DNA of 64,000 nt from Lachnospiraceae bacterium MD335 (GTDB lineage: Bacteria; Bacillota; Clostridia; Lachnospirales; Lachnospiraceae). Below, piece by piece: positions 39,392 to 48,842 of the stretch; position 1 is the stretch's first letter; every line of letters starts with the position of its first letter. Position numbers and translations under genes: made by a program. The DNA is taken from positions 310,001 through 374,000 of the forward strand of contig KE159629.1 in the NCBI GenBank assembly GCA_000403335.2. Direction: 5' to 3'. The notes under the pieces were generated by a model. The model was not told the DNA's origin and ran no database searches. It was given only the letters and a program-made list of their open reading frames with translations.

Positions 39392-41182
39392 ATGAATGGC
39401 GGAAGTGTAAAACGTTCATTAGTCCTGATGTCGCTGATTCTTGTTTTGCTGGCTGTTATTGTAGTAGGCGGCGTTTCGATACTAGGAATTGAGTCCATGT
39501 CAAAAATGGCAAACAGTGATTATGAAAAGGCAAAAGTTGAAGGGTATGATGCGGAAATTACATCACAGGTTCAGGCGGTGCTCAGTATCCTGCAGAGCGA
39601 GTATGACAAGGTTCAGACAGGAGAGCTGTCAGAGGAGGAGGCAAAGCAGGAAGCAGCGGAAATTGTGCGTGCAATTCGTTACGGAGACGACAGCAGCGGA
39701 TACTTTTGGATTGACGATACGGATTACATCCTTGTGATGCATCCCATTTTACCGGAACAGGAGGGCAGCAACCGGTATACGCTTGAAGATCAGAACGGCA
39801 TTATGATTATACAGAGTATTTATTCTGTATGTACAAGCGCCGAGAAGGCAGGATTTAACGAATTTTACTTTACGAAATCGGATGGAGTGACGGTCGCTCC
39901 AAAACGTGCATATTCCGCAATGTTTGAGCCGTGGAACTGGATGATTTCCACCGGGAATTACATAGACGAGATGGAAGCCGACATGAAAAATGTAAAGTCA
40001 ACGATAAAGAATACGGAAATCCGGCTTGAGGTTGCAATGGTTGTTGCGGGAATTATTATCGCGGTTGCGGCAGTCTTTGCATCAGCGGTATTTGGCGGCG
40101 CAATCTGCGCACCGCTTACAAAAATCCAAAAACTTGCGGACCGTATGGCAGTGGGCGATTTGTCGTCGAATGTGGATATTCGCAGTAACAATGAGTACGG
40201 AAAGACCGGAAAAGCGCTCAATGACGCGCAGACGCAGATGGTTGGTCTGATTTCGAACATCAAGAATATTTCCATGGATTTGGAAAATGCCGTCACTGAG
40301 TTTTCCGACAATTTTTCAAGAATGGACGAGTCCATACAGAATGTGTCCATTGCCATTAATGAAATTGCGGAAAATATCAACCAGCAGGCGGAGTCTACAG
40401 CGACAGCATCTGACAATGTTGAGCGTATGGCGGAAGGAATTGAAGAAGCGGCACATGAAATTACGGCACTGGAAGAGAATTCCGAAATTATGGCGGACCG
40501 TTCCGCAAAATCAATGGATTCCTTTAAGCAGTTAATTGATATTAACGAAAAGACAAAAGTTGACATTGATTCCATGTATACACAGACAGAGAACAATAAC
40601 GAAGCAGTCAATAGAATTCGTGAGGCGGCAGGGCTGATTGGGGATATTGCGGAGCAGACGAATCTATTGTCTTTGAATGCTTCGATTGAGGCAGCAAGAG
40701 CGGGTGAGGCCGGAAAGGGCTTCTCGGTGGTTGCGGAAGAAATCGGAAAGCTGGCGCAGCAGTCGGACGATACAGTCGGACAGATTACGAATATTATAGA
40801 AGAGCTTACCGTAAATTCCGAAAATTCCATGGGTATTATGAAGGCGATGAGTGAAGCGTCAGACATACAGGTAAATGTGATTCAGCAGACAAGGGAAATG
40901 TTTATGGAGCTCAAAAATGCATCGGATGCATGTACGGCTTCTATTAGGACCATCAGCGAGCGCATGGACAACTTAAATGCACAAAGAGAATCGATTACGG
41001 ATACAATTGTCACATTGAATAATATTGCAACGGATAACGCGTCATCCACACAGGAGACTTCCGCGATGTCTTCCGAGCTTGGAAGTGCAGTTACACAGGC
41101 ATCAGAGCTTGTACAGTCCCTTGCAAACGATATGAATGTATTGACGGAGAACTTAAATATCTTTAAGCTTGCGGGAGAATAA
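39392..41182 (+). CDS. Methyl-accepting chemotaxis protein
   Basis: A 596-residue receptor. An N-terminal membrane span ([20 protein letters not shown]) is followed by an extracellular sCache-like domain ([20 protein letters not shown], then [15 protein letters not shown]). A second span (about 210-235), HAMP, and the signalling domain with the highly conserved hairpin tip [20 protein letters not shown] come next. The Cache domain binds small molecules. ATG 39392 has AGGGGG upstream; the earlier ATG 39329 has no site. Confidence 0.92.
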   Translation: MNGGSVKRSLVLMSLILVLLAVIVVGGVSILGIESMSKMANSDYEKAKVEGYDAEITSQVQAVLSILQSEYDKVQTGELSEEEAKQEAAEIVRAIRYGDDSSGYFWIDDTDYILVMHPILPEQEGSNRYTLEDQNGIMIIQSIYSVCTSAEKAGFNEFYFTKSDGVTVAPKRAYSAMFEPWNWMISTGNYIDEMEADMKNVKSTIKNTEIRLEVAMVVAGIIIAVAAVFASAVFGGAICAPLTKIQKLADRMAVGDLSSNVDIRSNNEYGKTGKALNDAQTQMVGLISNIKNISMDLENAVTEFSDNFSRMDESIQNVSIAINEIAENINQQAESTATASDNVERMAEGIEEAAHEITALEENSEIMADRSAKSMDSFKQLIDINEKTKVDIDSMYTQTENNNEAVNRIREAAGLIGDIAEQTNLLSLNASIEAARAGEAGKGFSVVAEEIGKLAQQSDDTVGQITNIIEELTVNSENSMGIMKAMSEASDIQVNVIQQTREMFMELKNASDACTASIRTISERMDNLNAQRESITDTIVTLNNIATDNASSTQETSAMSSELGSAVTQASELVQSLANDMNVLTENLNIFKLAGE

Positions 41183-41213
41183 AACAAACAGGAAAAGGAG
41201 CAAAAGGATTAAA

Positions 41214-41987
41214 ATGAGAATTCAGGATTTCTGCAACATGGATAAATTTGAAGACATTATGGCGAACTGGGCAAAGTGTACGGGGCTTGCCACGGTGGCT
41301 GTTGGCGATGACGGCAAGTATATCAGTGAGTGTTACAATTTCACGGATTTTTGTATCAAATATACACGCGGCAGCGCTGAAGGCTGCAAACGATGTGAGA
41401 AGAATGACAGAGAAGGAAAAGGCGTGTATAGCTGTCACGCCGGCTTGGTAGATTTTGGCATTCCCATTACATTGGACGACGGCACGGTGCTTGGAAGCAT
41501 TATCGGCGGACAGGTTTTGCCCGTAAATCCTGATGAAGATAAATTCCGGGCGACGGCGAGAGAGCTTGGAATTAATGAAGATAAATATATTGAAGCATTA
41601 CAGAAGGTGTCTGTAAAAACAAGAGAGGAAATCGAAGCATCTGCGACGCTTTTGGGCGATGTAATCAATATGTTTGTGCGTGCAAGCTACTCATCTTACA
41701 AAAACCAGTCGATTGTCGAAGGGTTAAAAGACGGAATACAGAAAGCGGCGGATCAGGTACTGCTTGCGAATGAAAGCAGAAAGCAGATTGAGGCGTTTAG
41801 CAGCAGACAAAAGATTTTGGCGCTGAACGCAAGTATTGAGGCGGCAAGAGCCGGAGAGAGCGGAAAAGGGTTTGCGGTTGTGGCAACCGAGGTAAAGAAG
41901 CTTGCTGAAGGAATGGTGGAAACGAGCACGAATATTAAGAATGCGCTGGATGCCGTGACGGAAACGATTATGAGCTTAAATAAATAA
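41214..41987 (+). CDS. Soluble PocR-domain chemoreceptor
   Basis: A 257-residue protein with no membrane span. Residues 1-165 form a PocR sensory domain with Cys-rich [21 protein letters not shown]. The rest is a shortened chemotaxis signalling helix pair with tip [19 protein letters not shown]. It follows the membrane receptor by 31 bp and probably joins its arrays from the cytoplasm. PocR domains sense small organics in some regulators. ATG 41214 follows AAAAGGA. Confidence 0.82.
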   Translation: MRIQDFCNMDKFEDIMANWAKCTGLATVAVGDDGKYISECYNFTDFCIKYTRGSAEGCKRCEKNDREGKGVYSCHAGLVDFGIPITLDDGTVLGSIIGGQVLPVNPDEDKFRATARELGINEDKYIEALQKVSVKTREEIEASATLLGDVINMFVRASYSSYKNQSIVEGLKDGIQKAADQVLLANESRKQIEAFSSRQKILALNASIEAARAGESGKGFAVVATEVKKLAEGMVETSTNIKNALDAVTETIMSLNK

Positions 41988-42007
41988 GAGTATTGTAATG
42001 TAGAAAT

Positions 42008-42053
42008 AACACTATGGAATGTGCCTGTCACATTTTGATAGTGTTTTTCTTTT
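42008..42053 (+). terminator. Terminator after the chemoreceptor pair
   Basis: AACACTAT (42008-42015) pairs with ATAGTGTT (42038-42045), with inner stem AATGTG/CACATT, followed by TTTCTTTTA. Confidence 0.72.
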
Positions 42054-42125
42054 ATGAACATTTTCATGAAAAATCAACGATTGATTGAGTTGTTCCGAAT
42101 ACAGTCGCGAGGTCGGTTATTGCGG

Positions 42126-42149
42126 GTATACAATAAAAATGTGTATACT
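42126..42149 (+). promoter_or_regulatory. Promoter with paired GTATAC sites before the HTH-PurM gene
   Basis: -10 TATACT (42144-42149). Two GTATAC palindromes lie 17 bp apart (42126-42131 and 42143-42148), the second overlapping the -10. This suggests autoregulation by the HTH protein. No strong -35 is seen. Confidence 0.45.
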
Positions 42150-42168
42150 AATAACAGAGGTGAGGGAA

Positions 42169-43428
42169 ATGTTAGACAAAGAAAAGATTGGAAAAACAAT
42201 CGCATTTTACAGAAAAGAACTGGGAATGACGCAGAAAGAACTGGCGGATTTGCTGCACATTTCCTATCAGGCGGTATCCAAGTGGGAGGTGGGTGCGGGA
42301 ATACCCACAGTGGAAATGCTTTATGAGCTTTCTGCCTTGTTTCATGTATCCGTTGATGCGCTGCTGAATAATGAGCAATGGGATAACAGGCGGATTACGT
42401 ATCAGGATGTCGGATTGGATTCACACAGGCTTAATATATTGAAGCATGAGCTGATGGGGTGGAATTCACAGGATGCAAATCTGCTTTCGGCATATTTTGC
42501 AGATGCGACGTTATTTCAGATCGATACATCCTCCTATAAAGATCCCGTCTATTCCATGATTGTGTGTGTTCCAGGCTCGAAGGAACATCTTGCGCAAATC
42601 TTTGGATATGATAAGGAAATCTGTATGGATACGGTATCGAGTGCAATCAACCATTTGTTGCAGCACGGCATGAAGCCGATCCTGTTAAAAGCAATGGTTT
42701 GGTGCGACGGAAGCAATCATGACTGCCTTCGCCAAATGGCACATGGATTTCAGGCGGCATGTAAACAAAATGACATTTTGTATTCCGGAATGGAAATTTC
42801 GGCTCAGCCGATTAATTATAAGCAGGGTGAATACCATGTTGTGGTATCGCTTGTCGGGGTGGCAGAAAAAAGTGACTTAATCCGTTCAGAACATGTGCAG
42901 GCAGGAGATGCCGTAATTGGCATTCAGACAGACGGCATTGACGGAATCAATTATCCGTTCATTAAGGTTATGGCTGACCGGAATAAAAATCTTTTCAGTG
43001 AGCGGCTGGCAAACGGAAACTCGGTTTTGGATGAAATTATGAAGGTCAATTCTGCATATACGCAGGAAATTCTGCTTTTACAGAAGGAAAAGCTCATTCA
43101 TGGCGCCTGCCGTATGCGCAGCCATCTTTTTAATACCCACTTTCGCCGTACGCTGCCAAAAGGCATTGGAATGTGCGTTGATTTGTCCGCAATTCCGGTC
43201 ACGGATTTATACCGTTTTTTGTTTCATCAGGATATGATTGGCAGAAATATGTTTCAGTATCATTTTCATTTCGGCATCGGAATGCTGGTGGTTGTTCCAA
43301 ACGCAAAAAAAGAACGGGCATTGGAAATTATTTCCCGGTATCACAAATGCTTTTGCATTGGAAGGATAGAAACCTGCCGTCAGGATGACGCGCAAAGAAT
43401 TTGGACAAAGGGGGAAATACAATGGTGA
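42169..43428 (+). CDS. HTH (XRE) regulator fused to a PurM/AIR-synthase-like domain
   Basis: A 419-residue protein. Residues 1-65 are an XRE HTH (MTQKELADLLHISYQAVSKW). From 95 on it resembles PurM-type enzymes: GDAVIGIQTDGIDGINYPFI like the PurM ATP-side loop, and a C-terminal NMFQYHFHFGIGMLVVV like the conserved MYRTFNMGIGM segment. The enzyme catalytic residues cannot be confirmed, so a nucleotide-sensing role is likely. ATG 42169 is chosen (TGAGGGAAA). It overlaps the first ABC gene by 7 bp, suggesting control of the exporters. Confidence 0.72.
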   Translation: MLDKEKIGKTIAFYRKELGMTQKELADLLHISYQAVSKWEVGAGIPTVEMLYELSALFHVSVDALLNNEQWDNRRITYQDVGLDSHRLNILKHELMGWNSQDANLLSAYFADATLFQIDTSSYKDPVYSMIVCVPGSKEHLAQIFGYDKEICMDTVSSAINHLLQHGMKPILLKAMVWCDGSNHDCLRQMAHGFQAACKQNDILYSGMEISAQPINYKQGEYHVVVSLVGVAEKSDLIRSEHVQAGDAVIGIQTDGIDGINYPFIKVMADRNKNLFSERLANGNSVLDEIMKVNSAYTQEILLLQKEKLIHGACRMRSHLFNTHFRRTLPKGIGMCVDLSAIPVTDLYRFLFHQDMIGRNMFQYHFHFGIGMLVVVPNAKKERALEIISRYHKCFCIGRIETCRQDDAQRIWTKGEIQW

Positions 43429-45203
43429 AGAAAAAAGGGAAAAGCTTTGTGTGGCAGGCGGCGAGAAAGCATATTGGGCTGTTGCTTAGTTACATTGCGC
43501 TTGCGTTTGTTTTTGACCAAATTGTAATCATCGGAAACGATACGATTGCAAAAGCAGCGGACCAAATACTGGCTGGTCAGAAGATTGCCCTTGGAGACTT
43601 GATGAAAACGCTTATGACAATGGCGTTTGCCGGTGCGGCGGCAGCGTTTGGAAAGAGTTTTTGTTCTGGAAAATACAATGCAATTGTGCAAAAAGACGTG
43701 AAAGCCGGTCTGTGCAGACACATTTTGGTTCTGCCGCTGGAATACTTTGAAAAAAGCGGTTCCGGCGGTCTGATGACACGATTGTCATCGGATATGAATG
43801 AGGTCGGACGTTTCTTTTCGGAAATCCTGCCGACATTTTTAATCAATCTGATTACGGTAATTACGGTAACCTTCTATCTTGCAAAAATGGATATTCTGCT
43901 GATTGTGATTTTATTTGCAAGTTATCCGCTGATGCTGATTGTGGCAGATCGTTTATCAAAACGTTTGGCAAAAATTGTAAAGGGCTTTCGCAGCCGTATG
44001 GATGACCGTACACAGGCGGCGTATGACGCCATTCAGGGAATTACGGTCGGAAGAAGCTATAATCTGTATGATATTATGAAAAAGCGCCTTGACGCCATAA
44101 TTGACGATATTGCGGTGCATGGGTGGAAAAGTACGCGGATTTCATCGCTTGGATGGTCGTTAAAAAGCATTATAACGACAATACCGGTTGTAGGGTGTTA
44201 TTTTTTTGCCCTGCATGAGACGTTAATCGGTCGTATTACAACCGGGGAAATGCTTGCTTTTACGGTGCTCCTTGGAAGAATTCTTTCTCCAATCGGGGAT
44301 GTTGTCTTTAGTATGAACGAATTTCGGGAAATTGGCGTTGCATTTGAACGCATTCAAACGATTTTTGCAGTACAGACTGAGACAGGGGAGGATGCTGCGG
44401 CGACTATTGACCGCACATTTTCACAAAGAAACATCCCCGAAACTGATTTGGCGGTTAGTTGGGAGAATGTGACATTTTCTTATCAGGCGCAGCATCCTAT
44501 TCTAAAAGGAGTGTCATTTACCGCAAAGCGCGGAGAAACAATCGCCTTTGCGGGCGGTTCGGGAGAGGGAAAGAGCACGATTATGAAGCTGCTATGCGGC
44601 TTTTATCCAAAAAGCAGCGGAAGTTTTCGTCTTTTTGGAAAAGAATATGAAGCATGGGATATTCAGGAGGCAAGGGCGTGCATTTCCCTTGTATCGCAGA
44701 ATGTGTTTCTTTTTCCCGTCAGTGTTTGGGAAAATGTCGCCTACGGAAAGGAGCACGCGACAAGGGAGGAAGTAATTGAGGCGTGTAAAAATGCCAATAT
44801 CCATGCGTTTATTGAACGGCTTCCGCAAGGATATGATACGCTTGTCGGAGAGCGCGGCGTACGGTTGTCCGGCGGGGAACGGCAGCGTATTTCGATTGCG
44901 CGGGCATTTTTAAAGGATGCTCCGATTTTGCTTTTAGACGAACCGACTGCTTCTGTGGATGAAGAAACCGAAGAACTGCTTCAAGAGGCAATTGCACGGG
45001 TTTCCAAAGGGCGCACGGTACTGATTGTCGCGCACAGGCTTTCGACAATTGCCAAAGCCGACTGTATTTATGTGCTAAAGCAGGGTGTGATCGCAGAGGC
45101 AGGAGGACACGAAGAGCTGCTGGCACGGCATGGCGTGTATGAGAATCTTATGCAGTGCGGTATGCACAATATGGTACATAACACGGAGGGGAGCAGCGTA
45201 TGA
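43422..45203 (+). CDS. ABC exporter half-transporter (MsbA/multidrug type), subunit 1
   Basis: A 593-residue fused membrane and ATPase protein. Six-span membrane domain (about 20-310), then ATPase with Walker A GGSGEGKST, signature LSGGERQR, Walker B ILLLDEPT and H-loop AHR. It overlaps the regulator upstream and the second half-transporter downstream by 4 bp, so the pair forms a heterodimeric exporter. The substrate is unknown. ATG 43422 has AAAGGGGGAAA upstream. Confidence 0.88.
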   Translation: MVKKKGKSFVWQAARKHIGLLLSYIALAFVFDQIVIIGNDTIAKAADQILAGQKIALGDLMKTLMTMAFAGAAAAFGKSFCSGKYNAIVQKDVKAGLCRHILVLPLEYFEKSGSGGLMTRLSSDMNEVGRFFSEILPTFLINLITVITVTFYLAKMDILLIVILFASYPLMLIVADRLSKRLAKIVKGFRSRMDDRTQAAYDAIQGITVGRSYNLYDIMKKRLDAIIDDIAVHGWKSTRISSLGWSLKSIITTIPVVGCYFFALHETLIGRITTGEMLAFTVLLGRILSPIGDVVFSMNEFREIGVAFERIQTIFAVQTETGEDAAATIDRTFSQRNIPETDLAVSWENVTFSYQAQHPILKGVSFTAKRGETIAFAGGSGEGKSTIMKLLCGFYPKSSGSFRLFGKEYEAWDIQEARACISLVSQNVFLFPVSVWENVAYGKEHATREEVIEACKNANIHAFIERLPQGYDTLVGERGVRLSGGERQRISIARAFLKDAPILLLDEPTASVDEETEELLQEAIARVSKGRTVLIVAHRLSTIAKADCIYVLKQGVIAEAGGHEELLARHGVYENLMQCGMHNMVHNTEGSSV

Positions 45204-46870
45204 AAAAACAATACAGCACTTTTATATGGTTTATGGGGCTTATGGGAAAGCGGCTTCCTCTTTATTTGGCGGCAGTGCTGGTTTCCACATTAGGTTTGGC
45301 GTTCGAGAGAATTGCAAACGCAAGGATTGTAGAAGCGATTGTTTCCGCGGCGCAGACACGGGAAGCACAAGGTCTTCTATGGTCAGTTGCCATAACCTTT
45401 ATTCTTTTTGTAATTGCACGGTTTATATGGCGTTTTGGGATTATACACTACAATATAGAGGCGCGCAGAGGTGTAGCAACATTGGAAAAATTGGTGTTCT
45501 CTAAGGCAATGCGTCTTCCGTACGCTTATTATGAGCAGCATCACAGCGCAGATTTTATGTCGAGGCTGACGTTTGACACAGAGCGTGCAGGTGATATTTA
45601 CAGTTCAAGGCTGCGCCGGCTTTTGGCGGCGGTGATTTCGTCTGCCGTATATCTTGTTCCGATGTTTTGTTACAGCTGGCAGCTGACATTGTGCCTGTTA
45701 GGGGTGAGTATCCTGTCGTTGACCGTCAATACGCTGTTTACAACGCCTATGAAGAAGGTTGGTACAAAGCTTTCCAAACAGCATAGCGTGATGTTGGAAA
45801 AGCTGACAAATATTCTTGCAGGAATGGAACTGATAAAGGTTTTTCCGATGGGGAAAACGATGTGGGCAGATTACAGTGCGTCAAATGAGGCATATTATGG
45901 TACACAGGTAAGGTCGGCAAAGCTTACGGCGGCATTGGAAAGCCTGAATGCGCTGTTTGATTTGACAGGAGCGCTTGCATTTTTGGGCTTGGGGATTTCT
46001 TTTATTTCGCAAAACAGAATAAACCTTGGACAACTGACAGCAATTTATACGCTATATGGAAGCTTTCGCTATGTATTTCTCGAGATTGGACTGTATCTGC
46101 CGCAAATGATGAACTGCATTGCAAACGCGGAGCGTCTGCATGCGTTTTTGCAGCTTGAAGAGGAGACTGACCATATTTTTCAAGAACCAAACAAACCGGA
46201 GCAAGGATATGCGGTTACGGTGGATAATCTTTCCTTTTCTTATGAGGAAGCGCTGCCGGGACAGAAGAATCTTTTGGAACATCTGTCATTCAAAATAAAG
46301 GAAAACAGTTTTGTTGCGCTGACCGGCGAGTCCGGCTGCGGCAAGAGTACGCTTACAAAGCTGCTGTTGGGATTTTACGAACCAAAGGAAGGACAGATTT
46401 GTATCTGCGGGAAAGATTACCGGGGATGCAGTAAAAAGGAGATTCGTGATATGATTGCCTATGTGCCGCAGGAGCCGTATCTCTACGGCGTGAGCATTGC
46501 GGAAAATATTGCTTACGGCAGAAGCGCAGTTTCGCCAAAGGATGTGCCGATGGAGGATATTATTGCGGCGGCAAAGGCGGCAAACGCGCACGACTTTATT
46601 ACGGAGCTTCCCAAGGGGTATCAGACGGTTGCAGGGGAGCGGGGCAATACGCTTTCCGGCGGAGAGAAACAGCGCATTGCCCTTGCGAGGGCGGTGTTGA
46701 AAAACGCACCGGTTCTGCTGCTTGACGAAGCGACTTCAGCGCTTGACAGCGAGTCGGAAAAGCTGGTAAATGAGGCAATTAAAAAGGTCTGTCAAAATCA
46801 TACGACAATTATGATTGCGCACCGCAGCTCAACAATCGCTATGGCGGATGAAGTGATTGCAATTGGCTGA
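45200..46870 (+). CDS. ABC exporter half-transporter, subunit 2, shortened C-terminus
   Basis: A 556-residue partner with membrane domain (about 15-300) and ATPase: Walker A GESGCGKST, signature LSGGEKQR, Walker B VLLLDEAT, H-loop AHR. It stops 14 residues after the H-loop (MADEVIAIG), about 25-30 residues earlier than usual for this family. No frameshift that restores the tail is visible. Function is likely kept because all catalytic motifs precede the stop. Confidence 0.87.
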   Translation: MKKQYSTFIWFMGLMGKRLPLYLAAVLVSTLGLAFERIANARIVEAIVSAAQTREAQGLLWSVAITFILFVIARFIWRFGIIHYNIEARRGVATLEKLVFSKAMRLPYAYYEQHHSADFMSRLTFDTERAGDIYSSRLRRLLAAVISSAVYLVPMFCYSWQLTLCLLGVSILSLTVNTLFTTPMKKVGTKLSKQHSVMLEKLTNILAGMELIKVFPMGKTMWADYSASNEAYYGTQVRSAKLTAALESLNALFDLTGALAFLGLGISFISQNRINLGQLTAIYTLYGSFRYVFLEIGLYLPQMMNCIANAERLHAFLQLEEETDHIFQEPNKPEQGYAVTVDNLSFSYEEALPGQKNLLEHLSFKIKENSFVALTGESGCGKSTLTKLLLGFYEPKEGQICICGKDYRGCSKKEIRDMIAYVPQEPYLYGVSIAENIAYGRSAVSPKDVPMEDIIAAAKAANAHDFITELPKGYQTVAGERGNTLSGGEKQRIALARAVLKNAPVLLLDEATSALDSESEKLVNEAIKKVCQNHTTIMIAHRSSTIAMADEVIAIG

Positions 46871-46921
46871 TGATATAAAATAACAGCACTTTTGATTTTT
46901 CCAATATCATGTTACAGAGTC

Positions 46922-46950
46922 TTGCAAATTTTGCCAAATAGGTATATATT
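46922..46950 (+). promoter_or_regulatory. Promoter of the SulP gene
   Basis: -35 TTGCAA (46922-46927), 17-bp spacer, -10 TATATT (46945-46950), 47 bp before the start codon. Confidence 0.55.
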
Positions 46951-46996
46951 GGATATGTTTATAAAATTTTAATATTTACCGATGAGGAGAACGATC

Positions 46997-48649
46997 ATGG
47001 AAAAATTAAAACCAAAGCTGTTTTCGGTAATGAAAACATACACCAAACAACAGTTTGTTAAAGACATTGTGGCAGGCATTATTGTCGCAATCATTGCCCT
47101 GCCGCTGTCGATTGCGCTTGCACTTGCGTCAGGGGTTGCTCCCGAACAGGGTATTTATACTGCAATTATTGCGGGCTTTCTGATTTCGTTTTTTGGCGGA
47201 TCGCGTGTGCAGATTGCCGGACCAACGGCGGCATTTGCAACCATTGTTGCAGGAATTGTCGCACAAAAGGGGATGGATGGGTTGATTCTTGCAACAATTC
47301 TTGCAGGAGTGATACTTATCGCAATGGGATTTTTAAAACTTGGGAATCTGATTAAATATATACCCTATACAATCACAACCGGATTTACGGCAGGCATTGC
47401 CGTGACTATTGCAATCGGGCAGGTGAAAGATTTCTTGGGTCTTACCTATCCGGCAGGTACTGTGACCATTGAAACAATGGAAAAGGCACAAGCGGTAATA
47501 AACAATATTATAACAGTCAATCCGCAGGCATTGATTGTCGGACTTGTATGCCTTGCAATCCTGATTATATTTCCTTATATTAACAAGACAATTCCCGGCT
47601 CACTGATTGCCGTAATTGTGGGGATTTTAATGGTACAGCTTTTACATATGGACGTTAATACAATCGGTGATTTGTATGAAATCAGCAACCGCCTTCCGGC
47701 GTTTCACATACCGTCTTTTACGCTGCGGGATATTGGCGATATTTTTCCGGACGCATTTACCATTGCAATTTTAGCGGCAATTGAATCGCTGTTGTCCTGT
47801 GTGGTTGCAGACAGTATGATTAACTCCAAGCACCGCTCCAATATGGAATTAATCGCTCAGGGTATCGGCAATGTGGGTTCCGCACTGTTTGGCGGTATTC
47901 CCGCGACCGGAGCGATTGCAAGAACGGCAGCCAACATCAAAAACGGCGGACGCACGCCGATAGCAGGTATGGTACATGCAGTTGTGCTTGTATTAATTTT
48001 GGTAATCTTAATGCCGTACGCGGCGCTGATCCCCATGCCCTGCATCGCGGCAATCCTGTTTATGGTTGCCTACAATATGTGCGGTTGGCGGGCTTTTTGG
48101 AATTTGTGCAAGTCGTCGCCCAAAAGCGACATTATTGTGCTTGTGACAACCTTTGTGCTTACGGTGGTGTTTGATTTGGTGGCGGCGATTGAGGTCGGCA
48201 TTTTGCTTGCGGCAGTGCTTTTTATGAAGCGGATGAGTGAGGTTACGGAAGTGGAAGGCTGGAAATATGTGGATGATGAGGAGGACCCTGACAGCATTGC
48301 GCTGCGGGAAGTGCCAAAGCATACGCTTGTATACGAAATTTCCGGTCCGATGTTTTTTGCGGCGGCTGATAAGATTTTAAAAATATCCATAAAAGAAGAT
48401 ACAAAATGTGTGATTTTGCGTATGCGAAGCGTAAGTGCCATTGATGCGACGGCAATGCATTCCTTGGAGCAGCTTTATGAAAAGTGTGAAAAAAAGGGGA
48501 TTCAGATTATTCTATCACATGTCAATGAACAGCCAAGGACTGTTATGCAAAAAGCGGGATTTCAGAAGAAGGTAGGCGGAGAAAACTTCTGTGCCCACAT
48601 TGATGAGGCGCTTGCACGGGCGGAACGGTTTACGGCAAATCAAGTATAG
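46997..48649 (+). CDS. SulP-family anion transporter with STAS domain
   Basis: A 550-residue inner-membrane transporter of the SLC26/SulP family (sulfate, bicarbonate or other anions). The signature is at the start of the membrane part (DIVAGIIVAIIALPLSIALA, then GVAPEQGIYT). About twelve spans follow to residue 405. A C-terminal cytoplasmic STAS domain (about 435-545, with RMRSVSAIDATAMHSL) ends it. ATG 46997 has GAGGAGA upstream. The substrate cannot be told. Confidence 0.9.
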   Translation: MEKLKPKLFSVMKTYTKQQFVKDIVAGIIVAIIALPLSIALALASGVAPEQGIYTAIIAGFLISFFGGSRVQIAGPTAAFATIVAGIVAQKGMDGLILATILAGVILIAMGFLKLGNLIKYIPYTITTGFTAGIAVTIAIGQVKDFLGLTYPAGTVTIETMEKAQAVINNIITVNPQALIVGLVCLAILIIFPYINKTIPGSLIAVIVGILMVQLLHMDVNTIGDLYEISNRLPAFHIPSFTLRDIGDIFPDAFTIAILAAIESLLSCVVADSMINSKHRSNMELIAQGIGNVGSALFGGIPATGAIARTAANIKNGGRTPIAGMVHAVVLVLILVILMPYAALIPMPCIAAILFMVAYNMCGWRAFWNLCKSSPKSDIIVLVTTFVLTVVFDLVAAIEVGILLAAVLFMKRMSEVTEVEGWKYVDDEEDPDSIALREVPKHTLVYEISGPMFFAAADKILKISIKEDTKCVILRMRSVSAIDATAMHSLEQLYEKCEKKGIQIILSHVNEQPRTVMQKAGFQKKVGGENFCAHIDEALARAERFTANQV

Positions 48650-48728
48650 TTAATTCATTAAATTTTTATCAATAACAACAAAGCAACCTTTGATTTTTTA
48701 CACAATTGTGATAAAATAGGAAAGAGTA

Positions 48729-48760
48729 AAAACGGGCAGACGGTTTTCTTTGCCCGTTTT
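48729..48760 (+). terminator. Terminator between sulP and mutS
   Basis: AAAACGGGCA (48729-48738) pairs perfectly with TGCCCGTTTT (48751-48760). A promoter-like pair TTGATT / TAAAAT (48690-48717, 16-bp spacer) with the palindrome CACAATTGTG lies just before it, so this may be a short attenuated leader of mutS. Confidence 0.65.
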
Positions 48761-48842
48761 AAAGTGTGTATTTGTTTTCCTACAAAAGAAAGGTAAGGTG
48801 CAAATTTGTGCCATACACAAATTCGCAAACGGAGAAAGGAGC

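Noticed and set aside
39958-40866. 302-residue leftward ORF inside the chemoreceptor
   Set aside because: Shadow of helical Ala/Glu/Ser codons on the other strand; low-complexity Ser/Ile-rich product.
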